Made by a program: the position numbers and the translations under genes
Notes under the pieces: generated by a model
Told to the model about the DNA's origin: nothing
What the model saw: only the letters and a program-made list of their open reading frames with translations
Database searches by the model: none
Shown here: positions 34,093-41,596 of the stretch, piece by piece
How the letters are laid out: the number at the start of each line of letters is the position of its first letter
Position numbering within the stretch: position 1 is the first letter of the stretch
From: CAZMCC01 sp964564695
GTDB taxonomy: Bacteria > Planctomycetota > Phycisphaerae > Phycisphaerales > UBA1924
Assembly (NCBI GenBank): GCA_964564695.1
Contig: CAZMCC010000012.1
Span: 1-50,015, forward strand
DNA: 50,015 nt
Direction: 5' to 3'

Positions 34093-35025
34093 TCACCGAG
34101 TGGGAGGGCCGGTGGCGCTGGGTTGGCGCGTGATGCGGTCGATGAGCCAACACATGCGGGGCGGGCCGGTGTCGGGGCGGGTGAGGTGGCCGCGGATGGG
34201 GGGGGCAGTGGGTAATGGGGAATGGGCGGGGGGGGGAGGGAAAAGCAGGTCGACGGTGGCGGTGCGGCCGTGCTGGGTTTGGGCGGAGCAGGTTGCGGCG
34301 CTTGGCGCGTCGAGGAGGTCTGTGAGGCCGTGGAGATCGGGGAGGGGGCGGTCGGTGCGGGCGGGGGTGTCGGGGATGGTGTCGTCGGACTGGTCGTGTG
34401 CAGCCGGGATGAAGTCGGGGAGGTGGGGGCTGGGGGCCCGGGTGTCGCTCGAGGGAAAGGCGGGGGGGGTTGCGGGGCCGGGATCGGGTGCGGGGGTGGC
34501 GTTGTCGGCGAGGGCGCGGGCGATGAGGGTCGCGACCTGCTCGGCTCGCAATCGGCGGCTGGGGAGGTGGCGGGCGCGCGGACGGTGGCGCTGATCGACT
34601 GCGCGGCAGTCGTCGTCGGGAACTTGGTCGCCGTCGGGGTCGCCGTCAGGACATCGAAGTCCCAAAGCGGACTTCGATGGCACGGCGGTGGCGCGCATGA
34701 GGCTGGCGGCGGCGCGGCGGCGTTCGACGGGGTCCTGGGCGGACTTGGTGAGTGATTCGAGCGCGTGGATCGCGGTGAGACGGGCCTGGGCGGACTGGAT
34801 GCGGAGGCGGGTCTGCGTGAGGTCGTCGATGGCCGTGAGCTGAGATTGAAAGTCGGGGGATTGGTAGAGGTTGAGGAAGTCGGGGATGGAGAGGTCGAGG
34901 GAGGCGGCGAGGTCGGAGATGGGTAGGGTGGAAGAGAGGAGGGCGGAGAGCGGGTCGAGGTGGGCGCGCGGGGGGGCGACCGGGGTGCCGGGTTCAGCGG
35001 GCACGGTGGCGGGGGTGGCGATCAC
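34093..35025 (-). CDS. Unknown protein with a helical N-terminal region
   Basis: 310 residues. Residues 20-115 are helical and resemble small helix-turn-helix or terminase-small-subunit-like proteins (LSALLSSTLPISDLAASLDL, then FQSQLTAIDDLTQTRLRIQS). The rest is Pro/Asp/Thr-rich and probably disordered. A perfect palindrome (34652-34679) lies inside the coding sequence, at the point where the helical part ends (PSKSALGLRCPDG). The GTG start is 9 bases after a near-consensus promoter, so the message is nearly leaderless. No function can be named. Confidence 0.6.
   Translation of the reverse strand: MIATPATVPAEPGTPVAPPRAHLDPLSALLSSTLPISDLAASLDLSIPDFLNLYQSPDFQSQLTAIDDLTQTRLRIQSAQARLTAIHALESLTKSAQDPVERRRAAASLMRATAVPSKSALGLRCPDGDPDGDQVPDDDCRAVDQRHRPRARHLPSRRLRAEQVATLIARALADNATPAPDPGPATPPAFPSSDTRAPSPHLPDFIPAAHDQSDDTIPDTPARTDRPLPDLHGLTDLLDAPSAATCSAQTQHGRTATVDLLFPPPPAHSPLPTAPPIRGHLTRPDTGPPRMCWLIDRITRQPSATGPPTR
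34652..34679. repeat. Perfect palindrome inside a coding region
   Basis: 11-base arms CATCGAAGTCC/GGACTTCGATG around loop CAAAGC. Same loop as several spacer hairpins in this window, but with an unrelated stem. Confidence 0.85.
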
Positions 35026-35034
35026 GATTTTGCC

Positions 35035-35062
35035 AGTATACGGTTTTTGGATGGGTTGTCAA
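35035..35062 (-). promoter_or_regulatory. Near-consensus sigma70 promoter
   Basis: Minus strand: TTGACA (35057-35062), 16-base spacer, TATACT (35035-35040). Predicted start is close to 35028, within a few bases of the GTG at 35023-35025. Confidence 0.75.
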
Positions 35063-35192
35063 GGGGGTGTTTGGGTATTGGTGTAAGTGATCGTACAGTA
35101 TTAGTTTGCAATCACGCACAGTCATGGACGACCTGCCGTGAGTGACGGTTGTTGGCGAGAATCCCGCGCAGATTCCCCACGAAGTCAGGTAT

Positions 35193-35221
35193 TTGTCCTA
35201 AGCCGAACACTACCCTACACT
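35193..35221 (+). promoter_or_regulatory. Promoter of the DUF2158 gene
   Basis: TTGTCC (35193-35198), 17-base spacer, TACACT (35216-35221). It would give a leader of about 30 bases ending in a GGAG ribosome site. Confidence 0.55.
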
Positions 35222-35258
35222 GATGATGTCCAATTGATCTCAATACACGGAGAACGGA

Positions 35259-35477
35259 ATGAGCAACTTCAAGAAAGGCGATGTGGTTCAGCTCAAGAGC
35301 GGTGGGCCGAGCATGACCGTCGTAAATCCGGCCTTCGCATCGAACTTGGGCACCATTGGTGTTCATTGTCAGTGGTTCGACAAGAACAAGAAGTACGAGG
35401 ATGTGTTCGATGGCGAATCGATTTGTCCGGCAGCGACCGGCTCGGGGATTAGATTCGGGCGAGTCGAATTTGAATGA
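35259..35477 (+). CDS. DUF2158 (YodC-like) small protein
   Basis: 72 residues: MSNFKKGDVVQLKSGGPSMT, VVNPAFASNLGTIGVHCQWF, then DGESICPA. This is the YodC/DUF2158 pattern, a small beta-barrel protein of unknown role found in many proteobacteria and often in accessory DNA. GGAG is six bases before the ATG, and a clear promoter precedes it. Base composition is less GC-rich than the surrounding core genes, which suggests later acquisition. Confidence 0.88.
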   Translation: MSNFKKGDVVQLKSGGPSMTVVNPAFASNLGTIGVHCQWFDKNKKYEDVFDGESICPAATGSGIRFGRVEFE

Positions 35478-35700
35478 TTGATGTCCCGTGTCCGTGATCG
35501 GACGCTTCGCCCGATCGCGGAGCCATTCGTCCAGGGCGTAAGCCCACTCTCCATCGGATTGATTCACTGCCGTCGATCCCGCCCGCGCAGCGGGCGATGA
35601 CTCAATCTAGCCTGAATGGGCGAAGTCGCGAATCTGTCGTGCCAGAGGGGGTACCCCCTTGGCATGGCACGTCCTCTCCAGCCGCCCATTCATCAGTCCA

Positions 35701-36432
35701 TCATTCAGGTAAGTCCCTCGGGAAGTCGGTCCAGATCACTTCCGCCGCCAAGTACTCTCGTAACACCATCTGGACGCGGCAGCCATCACCAAACTCCACT
35801 CTGTATCTGTACTGACCAGGCTGTACGACGATCCATCCATCGACGACGTCGGGGTGGCTGCCGCAGGTCGCGAAGCTGAGGACCGCGCGTGTAAAGGCGC
35901 GGCTTCCGACCTCGGGCCACCCGCCATCAGCTTCGCCTCGGCCCGCTTCGAACTCCGCTCTTTGCTCCGCGCTCAGAGCGGTGAACGGAACAAATGCCAC
36001 AGCGGACGGATCCTCCAACTGCGGCTCATTCTGTTCGTACGCAGCATGCCCCCTGGCAAGTTTTACGATCACCGTTCGAACGCGATCGGTCTCTACTCTG
36101 AATCCGACTTGCCCATCCGTCTCGTACCGCGCGGCGGCAAGACAAGCCTTCAACGCCGGCGAGCGCTCGAATATCCCGCCGATCTTTGACCGTTTGGCTG
36201 CACCTTCAACGGTGCCCGACAGCGCGCACTCAACCAGGCACGCCAAGTATTCCTCATCGGGGGAGAACGAGTTGTTGCACGCGCAACACGCCGCGACCGT
36301 TGGCGGGTTATCCGGAAGAGGGCTGTCTAAGAGTACTCGGGAGGGGACGTGGTCCTTGGTTTCGTCAGGCCCACCGCAGAAGACGCACCACCCCTTGTTG
36401 CGATCGTCGGCCGTGCACTCGATGTGCTGCAT
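35701..36432 (-). CDS. HNH-like zinc-ribbon protein
   Basis: 243 residues. The N-terminal 60 residues have the HNH/zinc layout: CVFCGGPDETKDHVPSRVLL, with CxxC and DH, followed by VAACCACNNSF (CxxCN). The rest (KACLAAARYETDGQVGFRVE, RTVIVKLARGHAAYEQNEPQ) is unrecognised. It may be a nuclease of an accessory system, but the second catalytic residues are not certain. I chose ATG at 36430-36432: a TACCGT box ends five bases before it, and no Shine-Dalgarno exists. It lies in a lower-GC patch with the DUF2158 gene. Confidence 0.65.
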   Translation of the reverse strand: MQHIECTADDRNKGWCVFCGGPDETKDHVPSRVLLDSPLPDNPPTVAACCACNNSFSPDEEYLACLVECALSGTVEGAAKRSKIGGIFERSPALKACLAAARYETDGQVGFRVETDRVRTVIVKLARGHAAYEQNEPQLEDPSAVAFVPFTALSAEQRAEFEAGRGEADGGWPEVGSRAFTRAVLSFATCGSHPDVVDGWIVVQPGQYRYRVEFGDGCRVQMVLREYLAAEVIWTDFPRDLPE

Positions 36433-36437
36433 CCACA

Positions 36438-36443
36438 ACGGTA
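36438..36443 (-). promoter_or_regulatory. TANNNT box five bases before the HNH-like gene
   Basis: TACCGT (minus strand), five bases, ATG; no ribosome site. Confidence 0.45.
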
Positions 36444-36473
36444 CGGTGTAATGCCGCCTCGAATTCAGGTGGC

Positions 36474-36602
36474 GCGGGCGCCGGGTGCCCCGGGTCGGCC
36501 GCTTTGGGCGGGCCCGGGGTTGTGCTCAGCTTGCGAACCCGCGCCCATTGACCCACGGCCGGGATCTGGCGAAGCGCCCGATCCCGGGCACCCGGCAACC
36601 CG
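36474..36602. repeat. Dispersed spacer element, copy 2
   Basis: Matches 3855-3978 in order and wording. The first hairpin is 36490-36517 (11-base imperfect arms, loop GCTTTG). The second centres on a CGAAGC loop. Confidence 0.65.
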
Positions 36603-36907
36603 GACCTTCGCAGAGCCTCAGGTCCGGCGTCCGAGGCGCTGCACCCCTCGCTTGCGCTACTGGCTCGTTGGGGCGGAGAGCGACGGAGCGCGGAGGCCCG
36701 CTCGCTCACGCTCGGGGTTCGTTGATGCGCTGCGGCACGACGACCCCGTCGGGGTCGCTTCCGAGGGAAAGAAAGAGGGGAGGGTGGTGGGCTTTCCGGT
36801 GGTGTCGTCGCCGAGCCTCCTCCACGCACCGGCTACTTACGACCAGGCCGTCGGCCTGAAGAATTGCGATGTCCCTCGCCCAAAGCCGCGAGCGAGATGG
36901 GGAAGCA

Positions 36908-36980
36908 CATGCTCAACCGCCGAGCCGGTTGAGCATGCCACCCGTACCCGAGCACTACCGGCCCAAAGCGGCCGGTAGTG
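36908..36980. repeat. Two adjacent long hairpins
   Basis: 36908-36937: 12-base arms CATGCTCAACCG/CGGTTGAGCATG, loop CCGAGC. 36953-36980: 11-base arms CACTACCGGCC/GGCCGGTAGTG, loop CAAAGC. Each is followed by CCACCC or GCACCC. They lie just past the stop of the 284-residue gene. Confidence 0.8.
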
Positions 36981-36990
36981 GCACCCGCGT

Positions 36991-37845
36991 TCAATCCGCC
37001 TCAACCACCTCCAGCCCCTCCAGCATCTCCCCCCGCCGCGGCGCCATCGGTACGGGCTTCGCCTCCCCGCGAGCGATCACCTCAACAAGCAACGGCTGTC
37101 CCGCCGGCAGTCCGCGGTCGAAGCCGATCACGACGTCCCGCACCGCACGCCCCAGCGCAAAGTCGAACTGCCGATACACCTGCCTCAACTCCCCCACGGC
37201 CTCCGCCGCCCCTACGCCGCCAGCCTTCTTCGCCGCCTTCCCCGGGCCGTGGGGGGGGTGGGGGGGCTCGAACTCCTGGTCGTCGAGCCACTCGCCGATC
37301 GCGCCGACAAACTCCGCCGGCGGCGGCCCGCCATGCCGTGCGCGCACGAACGCAACGGGACTCGTTATGAACAGCGGCACACCCGGAGAGCCGAGCCACA
37401 GGTCGCCGTCGAAGCCCGCGGCGAGGAGATCGGCGACGATAGTCGCGGGGTGTTCGAGAACGACGCGCGGGGCCGCGGCCCGCCACAGGACGCCGGCGTT
37501 GCGGGCGGCGCGGAGGGCGAGCTTGGCGTCGTCGATGAGGGCGATGAGCTCGGGGGTCATCTCTTCGGCGTGCCAGAGTTCGTGCAGCTCGCCGGCGTGC
37601 TTGCGGATGAGCAGGTCGGCGCGGTCGAGCGCGAGGGCACGCTCGTCGATCTCGCGGACGCGCCCGAGGTCGGCGAGCGCGAACGTCACGGCCTGCAGGG
37701 CGATGATCGGCGCCGCCGCGGCCTTCCAGCGATCACCCTCGGCGGTGGGGGCGAGCTTGGCCGTGGTGCGGGCGAACTCGGTCCACTGGGCGAGGAGGCC
37801 GGCCCAGGTGGCGGCGCCGAGGTGTTCGCGGTCGGGCCCGGTCAT
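36991..37845 (-). CDS. Unknown 284-residue protein
   Basis: I do not recognise the family. The first 120 residues are helical and rich in Ala/Glu/Leu (WKAAAAPIIALQAVTFALAD, then LLIRKHAGELHELWHAEEMT). The middle (VVLEHPATIVADLLAAGFDG, LWLGSPGVPLFITSPVAFV) and the end (GRAVRDVVIGFDRGLPAGQP) look like a folded alpha/beta domain. ATG at 37843-37845 gives the longest credible protein; no ribosome site is evident. It diverges from the flavin reductase-like gene, with starts 82 bases apart, so a shared regulatory region is possible. Confidence 0.6.
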   Translation of the reverse strand: MTGPDREHLGAATWAGLLAQWTEFARTTAKLAPTAEGDRWKAAAAPIIALQAVTFALADLGRVREIDERALALDRADLLIRKHAGELHELWHAEEMTPELIALIDDAKLALRAARNAGVLWRAAAPRVVLEHPATIVADLLAAGFDGDLWLGSPGVPLFITSPVAFVRARHGGPPPAEFVGAIGEWLDDQEFEPPHPPHGPGKAAKKAGGVGAAEAVGELRQVYRQFDFALGRAVRDVVIGFDRGLPAGQPLLVEVIARGEAKPVPMAPRRGEMLEGLEVVEAD

Positions 37846-37916
37846 GCGGCGATTGTTGGCAAGCGTCGCACCCGTGGGGCCGGTGGCGAAGGCCCGTCGC
37901 TCACGCTCCGGGTTCG

Positions 37917-37922
37917 TATCGT
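37917..37922 (+). promoter_or_regulatory. TANNNT box five bases before the flavin reductase-like gene
   Basis: TATCGT, then five C residues, then ATG at 37928; no ribosome site. Confidence 0.4.
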
Positions 37923-37927
37923 CCCCC

Positions 37928-38608
37928 ATGTTCCTCGACCCTGCCTTGCTTGCTCCGGCCGATCGATACAAGCTCCTCATCGGGGCGGTGCTGCCGCGGC
38001 CGATTGCGTTTGTCTCGACCGTCGCCGTGAGCGGGAAGGTGAATCTGGCGCCGTTTTCGTTTTTCAACGCCGTGGGGTCGGACCCGATGCTGCTGTTGTT
38101 CTGCCCGGCGAACAAGGCGGACGGGTCGATGAAGGACTCGCTGCGGAACGCGGCACGCCCGGGGGAGCTTGAGCCGGGTGAGGGCGTGGGGGAGTTCGTG
38201 GTGAACATCGCGTCGGAGGCGTATGAGCGGCAGATGGTCGCGTGCGCGGAGCCGCTGGCGTATGGGGAGAGCGAGTTTGCGCTGAGCGGGCTGACGCCGG
38301 CGCCGAGCAGCCGGGTGAAACCGCCGCGGGTGGCGGAGAGTCCGATCAGCTTTGAGTGCCGCACGGTGCAGGTGATCCGGACGAACCCGGGCAAGGCCGC
38401 GGGCGGGAACATCGTGATCGGGGAGGTGGTAGGGGTGCACGCGGTGGAGGGGCTGGTGAACGAGCGGTTCCACGTGGACGCGGACAGGCTGGCGGCGATC
38501 GGGCGCATGGGGGGGATCGGGTACTGCCGCACGCGGCGGGAGTCGCGGTTCGAGATGCCGATGGGGCGGACGGCGCTGGATGGGCCGCCCCGCGCGAGCG
38601 GAGGGTGA
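37928..38608 (+). CDS. Flavin reductase-like FMN-binding protein
   Basis: 226 residues of the flavin reductase/split-barrel family. LIGAVLPRPIAFVSTVAVSG, NLAPFSFFNAVGSDPMLLLF and EFVVNIASEAYERQM are characteristic of FMN-binding split barrels (DIM6/NTAB type). These bind FMN and often reduce it with NAD(P)H; the substrate is unknown. The long plus-strand reading upstream is not protein-like, so ATG at 37928 is the start, five bases after a TATCGT box. Confidence 0.85.
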   Translation: MFLDPALLAPADRYKLLIGAVLPRPIAFVSTVAVSGKVNLAPFSFFNAVGSDPMLLLFCPANKADGSMKDSLRNAARPGELEPGEGVGEFVVNIASEAYERQMVACAEPLAYGESEFALSGLTPAPSSRVKPPRVAESPISFECRTVQVIRTNPGKAAGGNIVIGEVVGVHAVEGLVNERFHVDADRLAAIGRMGGIGYCRTRRESRFEMPMGRTALDGPPRASGG

Positions 38609-38675
38609 ACGGTCCGTTCAACCGTTGCGCAGCCGCGCATCGAGCGTGCACGGTGAGCTTGCGCTCACGGCTCGT

Positions 38676-39821
38676 TCAGCCCAGCAACCTCTGCCGGCGC
38701 AGCTGCTCGACGAGCACGTTTCGCAAGTCCATGTCGCTGACGAGCGGCACGTGGGTCATCGCGCGGGCGGCGCAGAAGGCGCCGAGGTCGGCGATGTAGC
38801 GTTTGACGGCGGCCTTGTAGCGGTCGATGAGTTCGGCGGTCATGGTGACTTCGGCGCCGCGGCCGGTTTCGGCGTCGGTGAGCTCGAGGTCGCCGACGAG
38901 CGGGCCCCCCACGCCGCCGGCGCCCCCCCTCCCGGCGTCGCGGCCTTCGAGGGCGGGGTCGAGTTCGGCGGGGCTGAGGACCTGGACGCAGAAGGTGTCG
39001 AAGCCGCGGCCGGCGAGGTAGTTGAGGCCGGCCTGGTAGCCGCCGGCCCCCCCCACCCCCGGGATCAGGAAGTCACTGACGAGGACGCAGACGCCGCGGC
39101 CGCCTCGTGTGGCGGCGAGGGCTCGCAACGCGCTGGTCCAGTCGCCGCGGACGGCGGCGGGGATCGCGGGGGCGGTGGGGGAGGCGCCCGAACGCTTGCC
39201 GGTCTCCTGTTCGTAGAACTCCTCATCGCTGAGGATGCCGCCGGCGGTGTTGGGGTCGTCGGCGCGGGCGGCGTCGAGGATGAAGCGGGCGATGCGTTGG
39301 ACGCTGCGACGGCCGCGGAGGGGCGCGAGGCGGCGGAGGGTGGTGCCGTCGAGCACGCTGACGACGACGCGGTTGTTGTGAACGAGGCCGACGTAGGCGA
39401 CGGCGGTGGCGAGGCGCTGGGCGAAGGCGAGCTTGTTGCCGGCGTTGGGGAGGGTGTTTGCACCGGCGGGCGCAGGGGGGGCTGTCCCGGCATCCATGGA
39501 CGCCGAGGCGTCGAGGATGACCGAGACGGTGAGGTCCTGCTCTTCCTGGAAGATCTTGATGAAAAACTTGTCGAGGCGGGCGAAGACGTTCCAGTCGATG
39601 CGGCGGAGGTCGTCGCCGGCGACGTAGTTGCGGTGGTCGGCGAATTCGACGCTCGAGCCGCGCTGCTTGCTGCGGCGCTCGCCCTGGAGCTTGCCGGCGA
39701 AGACCTTGCGGCTGGTGACGTCGAGGCGGTCGAGCTGGGCCGCCAGGTCGGCGGGGAGCAGGTCTTCGACCCTCGTGAGCTTTCGCGAGCCGCTGATGAT
39801 CACGTGTGAACCCCGATTCAT
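38676..39821 (-). CDS. DUF58 domain protein (von Willebrand-like)
   Basis: 381 residues. The DUF58 signature is KLQGERRSKQRGSSVEFADH followed by YVAGDDLRRIDWNVFARLDK. A VWA-like fold follows, with the MIDAS-type DASASM in LTVSVILDASASMDAG. Such proteins normally work with MoxR AAA-ATPases, but no moxR is in the window. An Ala/Gly-rich loop (about residues 235-260 and 300-320) interrupts the fold. ATG at 39819-39821 was chosen; an alternative is the GTG seven codons later. It diverges from the NUDIX gene. Confidence 0.85.
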   Translation of the reverse strand: MNRGSHVIISGSRKLTRVEDLLPADLAAQLDRLDVTSRKVFAGKLQGERRSKQRGSSVEFADHRNYVAGDDLRRIDWNVFARLDKFFIKIFQEEQDLTVSVILDASASMDAGTAPPAPAGANTLPNAGNKLAFAQRLATAVAYVGLVHNNRVVVSVLDGTTLRRLAPLRGRRSVQRIARFILDAARADDPNTAGGILSDEEFYEQETGKRSGASPTAPAIPAAVRGDWTSALRALAATRGGRGVCVLVSDFLIPGVGGAGGYQAGLNYLAGRGFDTFCVQVLSPAELDPALEGRDAGRGGAGGVGGPLVGDLELTDAETGRGAEVTMTAELIDRYKAAVKRYIADLGAFCAARAMTHVPLVSDMDLRNVLVEQLRRQRLLG

Positions 39822-39901
39822 GCCCCGTGGCTGGGGAGCGACGGCGGGAAAGTCTGACGCCTCCCCCCACACAGAGTGAAACCACACCCAGCGGTCGCCG
39901 A

Positions 39902-39907
39902 TACTAT
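39902..39907 (+). promoter_or_regulatory. TANNNT box six bases before the NUDIX gene
   Basis: TACTAT, six bases, ATG at 39914; identical box and spacing to dapL, no ribosome site. Confidence 0.5.
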
Positions 39908-39913
39908 CGGACG

Positions 39914-40543
39914 ATGGCGTCACTCGGAAAGTCTTCGTCGCCCTCGGGTTTCGACTCGGGTGGCGGCACGCCCCCGACCCCCCTCCACGACACACCGAAG
40001 GTGACCGCCCGTCGTCCGCTGCACAAGGGGAAGAAGTTCGACTTCGAGTCGATCTCGGTCGAGATGCCCAGCGGGCACATCGTGGTGCGCGAGGTCGTGC
40101 GCCATCCGGGGGCGTCGATCATCGTGCCGGTGCTGCCGGACGGGCGGCTCGTGCTCACGCAGGTGTACCGGGCCGCGTGCGAGCGGTGGCTGCTCGAATT
40201 TCCGGCGGGGACGATCGACAAGGGAGAAGCGCCGGAGGCGTGCGCGGCGCGGGAGCTGACGGAGGAGACCGGGTACAAGGCTGCGACCCTGACGAGCCTC
40301 GACTGGTACTACACCTCACCGGGGCTGAGCGACGAGCGGATGCATGCGTATGTCGCGACGGGGCTGACGCACATGGGGCAGAAGCTTGAAGAGGATGAGA
40401 ACGTGATTGTGGAGCCGCGGACGCTCGACGAGGTGAAGGGGCTGATCGCGTCGGGGGGGCTGCGGGACGCGAAGAGCCTGGTGGCGTTTGCGCGGGCGCA
40501 GGCGCGCGGGCTGATTGGGCGGATGAGTGGGGGGGGCGCCTGA
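39914..40543 (+). CDS. NUDIX hydrolase, ADP-ribose pyrophosphatase type
   Basis: 209 residues. The Nudix box is complete: GTIDKGEAPEACAARELTEE followed by TGY, fitting GX5EX7REUXEEXGU. SWLLEFPAG-like wording (RWLLEFPAGTIDKGE) and YTSPGLSDERMHAYVATGL are typical of NudF/ADP-ribose pyrophosphatases, which hydrolyse ADP-ribose to AMP and ribose phosphate. The first 35 residues are a disordered Ser/Gly/Pro extension. The stop is three bases before the site-2 protease start, so the two genes are coupled. Confidence 0.9.
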   Translation: MASLGKSSSPSGFDSGGGTPPTPLHDTPKVTARRPLHKGKKFDFESISVEMPSGHIVVREVVRHPGASIIVPVLPDGRLVLTQVYRAACERWLLEFPAGTIDKGEAPEACAARELTEETGYKAATLTSLDWYYTSPGLSDERMHAYVATGLTHMGQKLEEDENVIVEPRTLDEVKGLIASGGLRDAKSLVAFARAQARGLIGRMSGGGA

Positions 40544-40546
40544 GAT

Positions 40547-41596
40547 ATGGGCTACCAGGACCGGCGTTACGACGACCGACGACCGCCCGACCAGGGGTTC
40601 TGGCGGCGCGTGATGGGTGAGGGGGACAACTTCTTCTCGTGGGCGTTCAGGATCTTCACGGTGATGGGGATCACGGTCCGCATCCATGTGCTGTTCGTCA
40701 TCTTCATCGTCGCGCAGCTGATCCACTCGTCGATCAAGCCCGACACGATCTCGCCGACGCAGGCGGCGATCATGCTCGGGTGCCTGTTCACGATGGTGCT
40801 GCTGCACGAGTTCGGGCACTGCATCGCGTGCCGGTACGTGGGCGGGGAGGCGGACGACGTGCTGCTGTGGCCGCTGGGGGGCCTGGCGATGTGCCGTCCG
40901 CCGAACACGTGGAAGGCGCACCTGATCACGACGATCGGGGGGCCGCTGGTGAACGTGCTGCTCTTGCCGATCCTGGGGATCGCGGTGTACGCGGCGACGC
41001 AGCGCTGGGACGCGGTGGCGTTCAACCCGATCAATCCTCGCAACGGCGCGGGGATCGCGGCGATCAACGGGGGGCAGCTGGGGAGCTGGCTGTTCTGGGC
41101 CCACCTGACGAACTTCTATCTGCTCGCGTTCAACGTGCTGCTGCCGATGTACCCGATGGACGGGGGGCGGATCATGCAGGCGCTGTTGTGGTGGCGGATC
41201 GGGCGCGAGAAGTCGCTGCATATTGCGGCGACGGCGGGGCTGGTGTTCGCCGTGAGCATCGGGGCGGCGGCGCTGGTGCTCAACGAGATGAACCTGTTCG
41301 GCGTGGCGCTGTTCGCGGGGCTCACGTGCTGGCAGGAGAAGCAGAACCTGAAGTTCATGGCCGAGACGGGGCCGGAGTACGCGACGGCGTATGCGCCCGT
41401 TGCGCCCCCCCACACGGCCCGCGACGAGGCGAAGTACAAGGCGGCCCTCAAGGACCAGCAGCGGCGCCAGAGCGACGAGGCTGAGGTCGACCGGATTCTC
41501 GCGAAGATCTCGGCGCAGGGGATGGAGAGCCTGTCGCGGTCGGAGCGCAAGGCGCTGGAGCGGCATACGGAGCAGCGGAGGAGTGGGAAGGGGTGA
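40547..41596 (+). CDS. Site-2 protease family (M50) intramembrane metalloprotease
   Basis: 349 residues with about six membrane helices. The zinc motif is HEFGH in TMVLLHEFGHCIACRYVGG, and the second ligand is in LLPMYPMDGGRIMQALLWW (PMDGGR). S2P enzymes cleave membrane-bound substrates such as anti-sigma factors. No CBS domain is seen. The C-terminus (EVDRILAKISAQGMESLSRS, then ERKALERH) is a DUF6576-like tail that also ends the rhomboid encoded 542 bases downstream. The start lies three bases after the NUDIX stop. Confidence 0.9.
   Translation: MGYQDRRYDDRRPPDQGFWRRVMGEGDNFFSWAFRIFTVMGITVRIHVLFVIFIVAQLIHSSIKPDTISPTQAAIMLGCLFTMVLLHEFGHCIACRYVGGEADDVLLWPLGGLAMCRPPNTWKAHLITTIGGPLVNVLLLPILGIAVYAATQRWDAVAFNPINPRNGAGIAAINGGQLGSWLFWAHLTNFYLLAFNVLLPMYPMDGGRIMQALLWWRIGREKSLHIAATAGLVFAVSIGAAALVLNEMNLFGVALFAGLTCWQEKQNLKFMAETGPEYATAYAPVAPPHTARDEAKYKAALKDQQRRQSDEAEVDRILAKISAQGMESLSRSERKALERHTEQRRSGKG

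Larger units (their letters stand above)
36433..36990. other. Repeat-rich spacer of 558 bases
   Basis: No gene supported. It contains the second dispersed element (36474-36602), a segment with CCCTCGCTTGCGC and GGCTCGTT wording (about 36644-36672), a 30-base palindrome (36908-36937) and a CAAAGC-loop hairpin (36953-36980). Confidence 0.6.

Noticed and set aside
35112..35567. Minus-strand ORF opposite the DUF2158 gene
   Set aside because: The plus-strand DUF2158 gene has promoter, ribosome site and family match; the minus reading has none.
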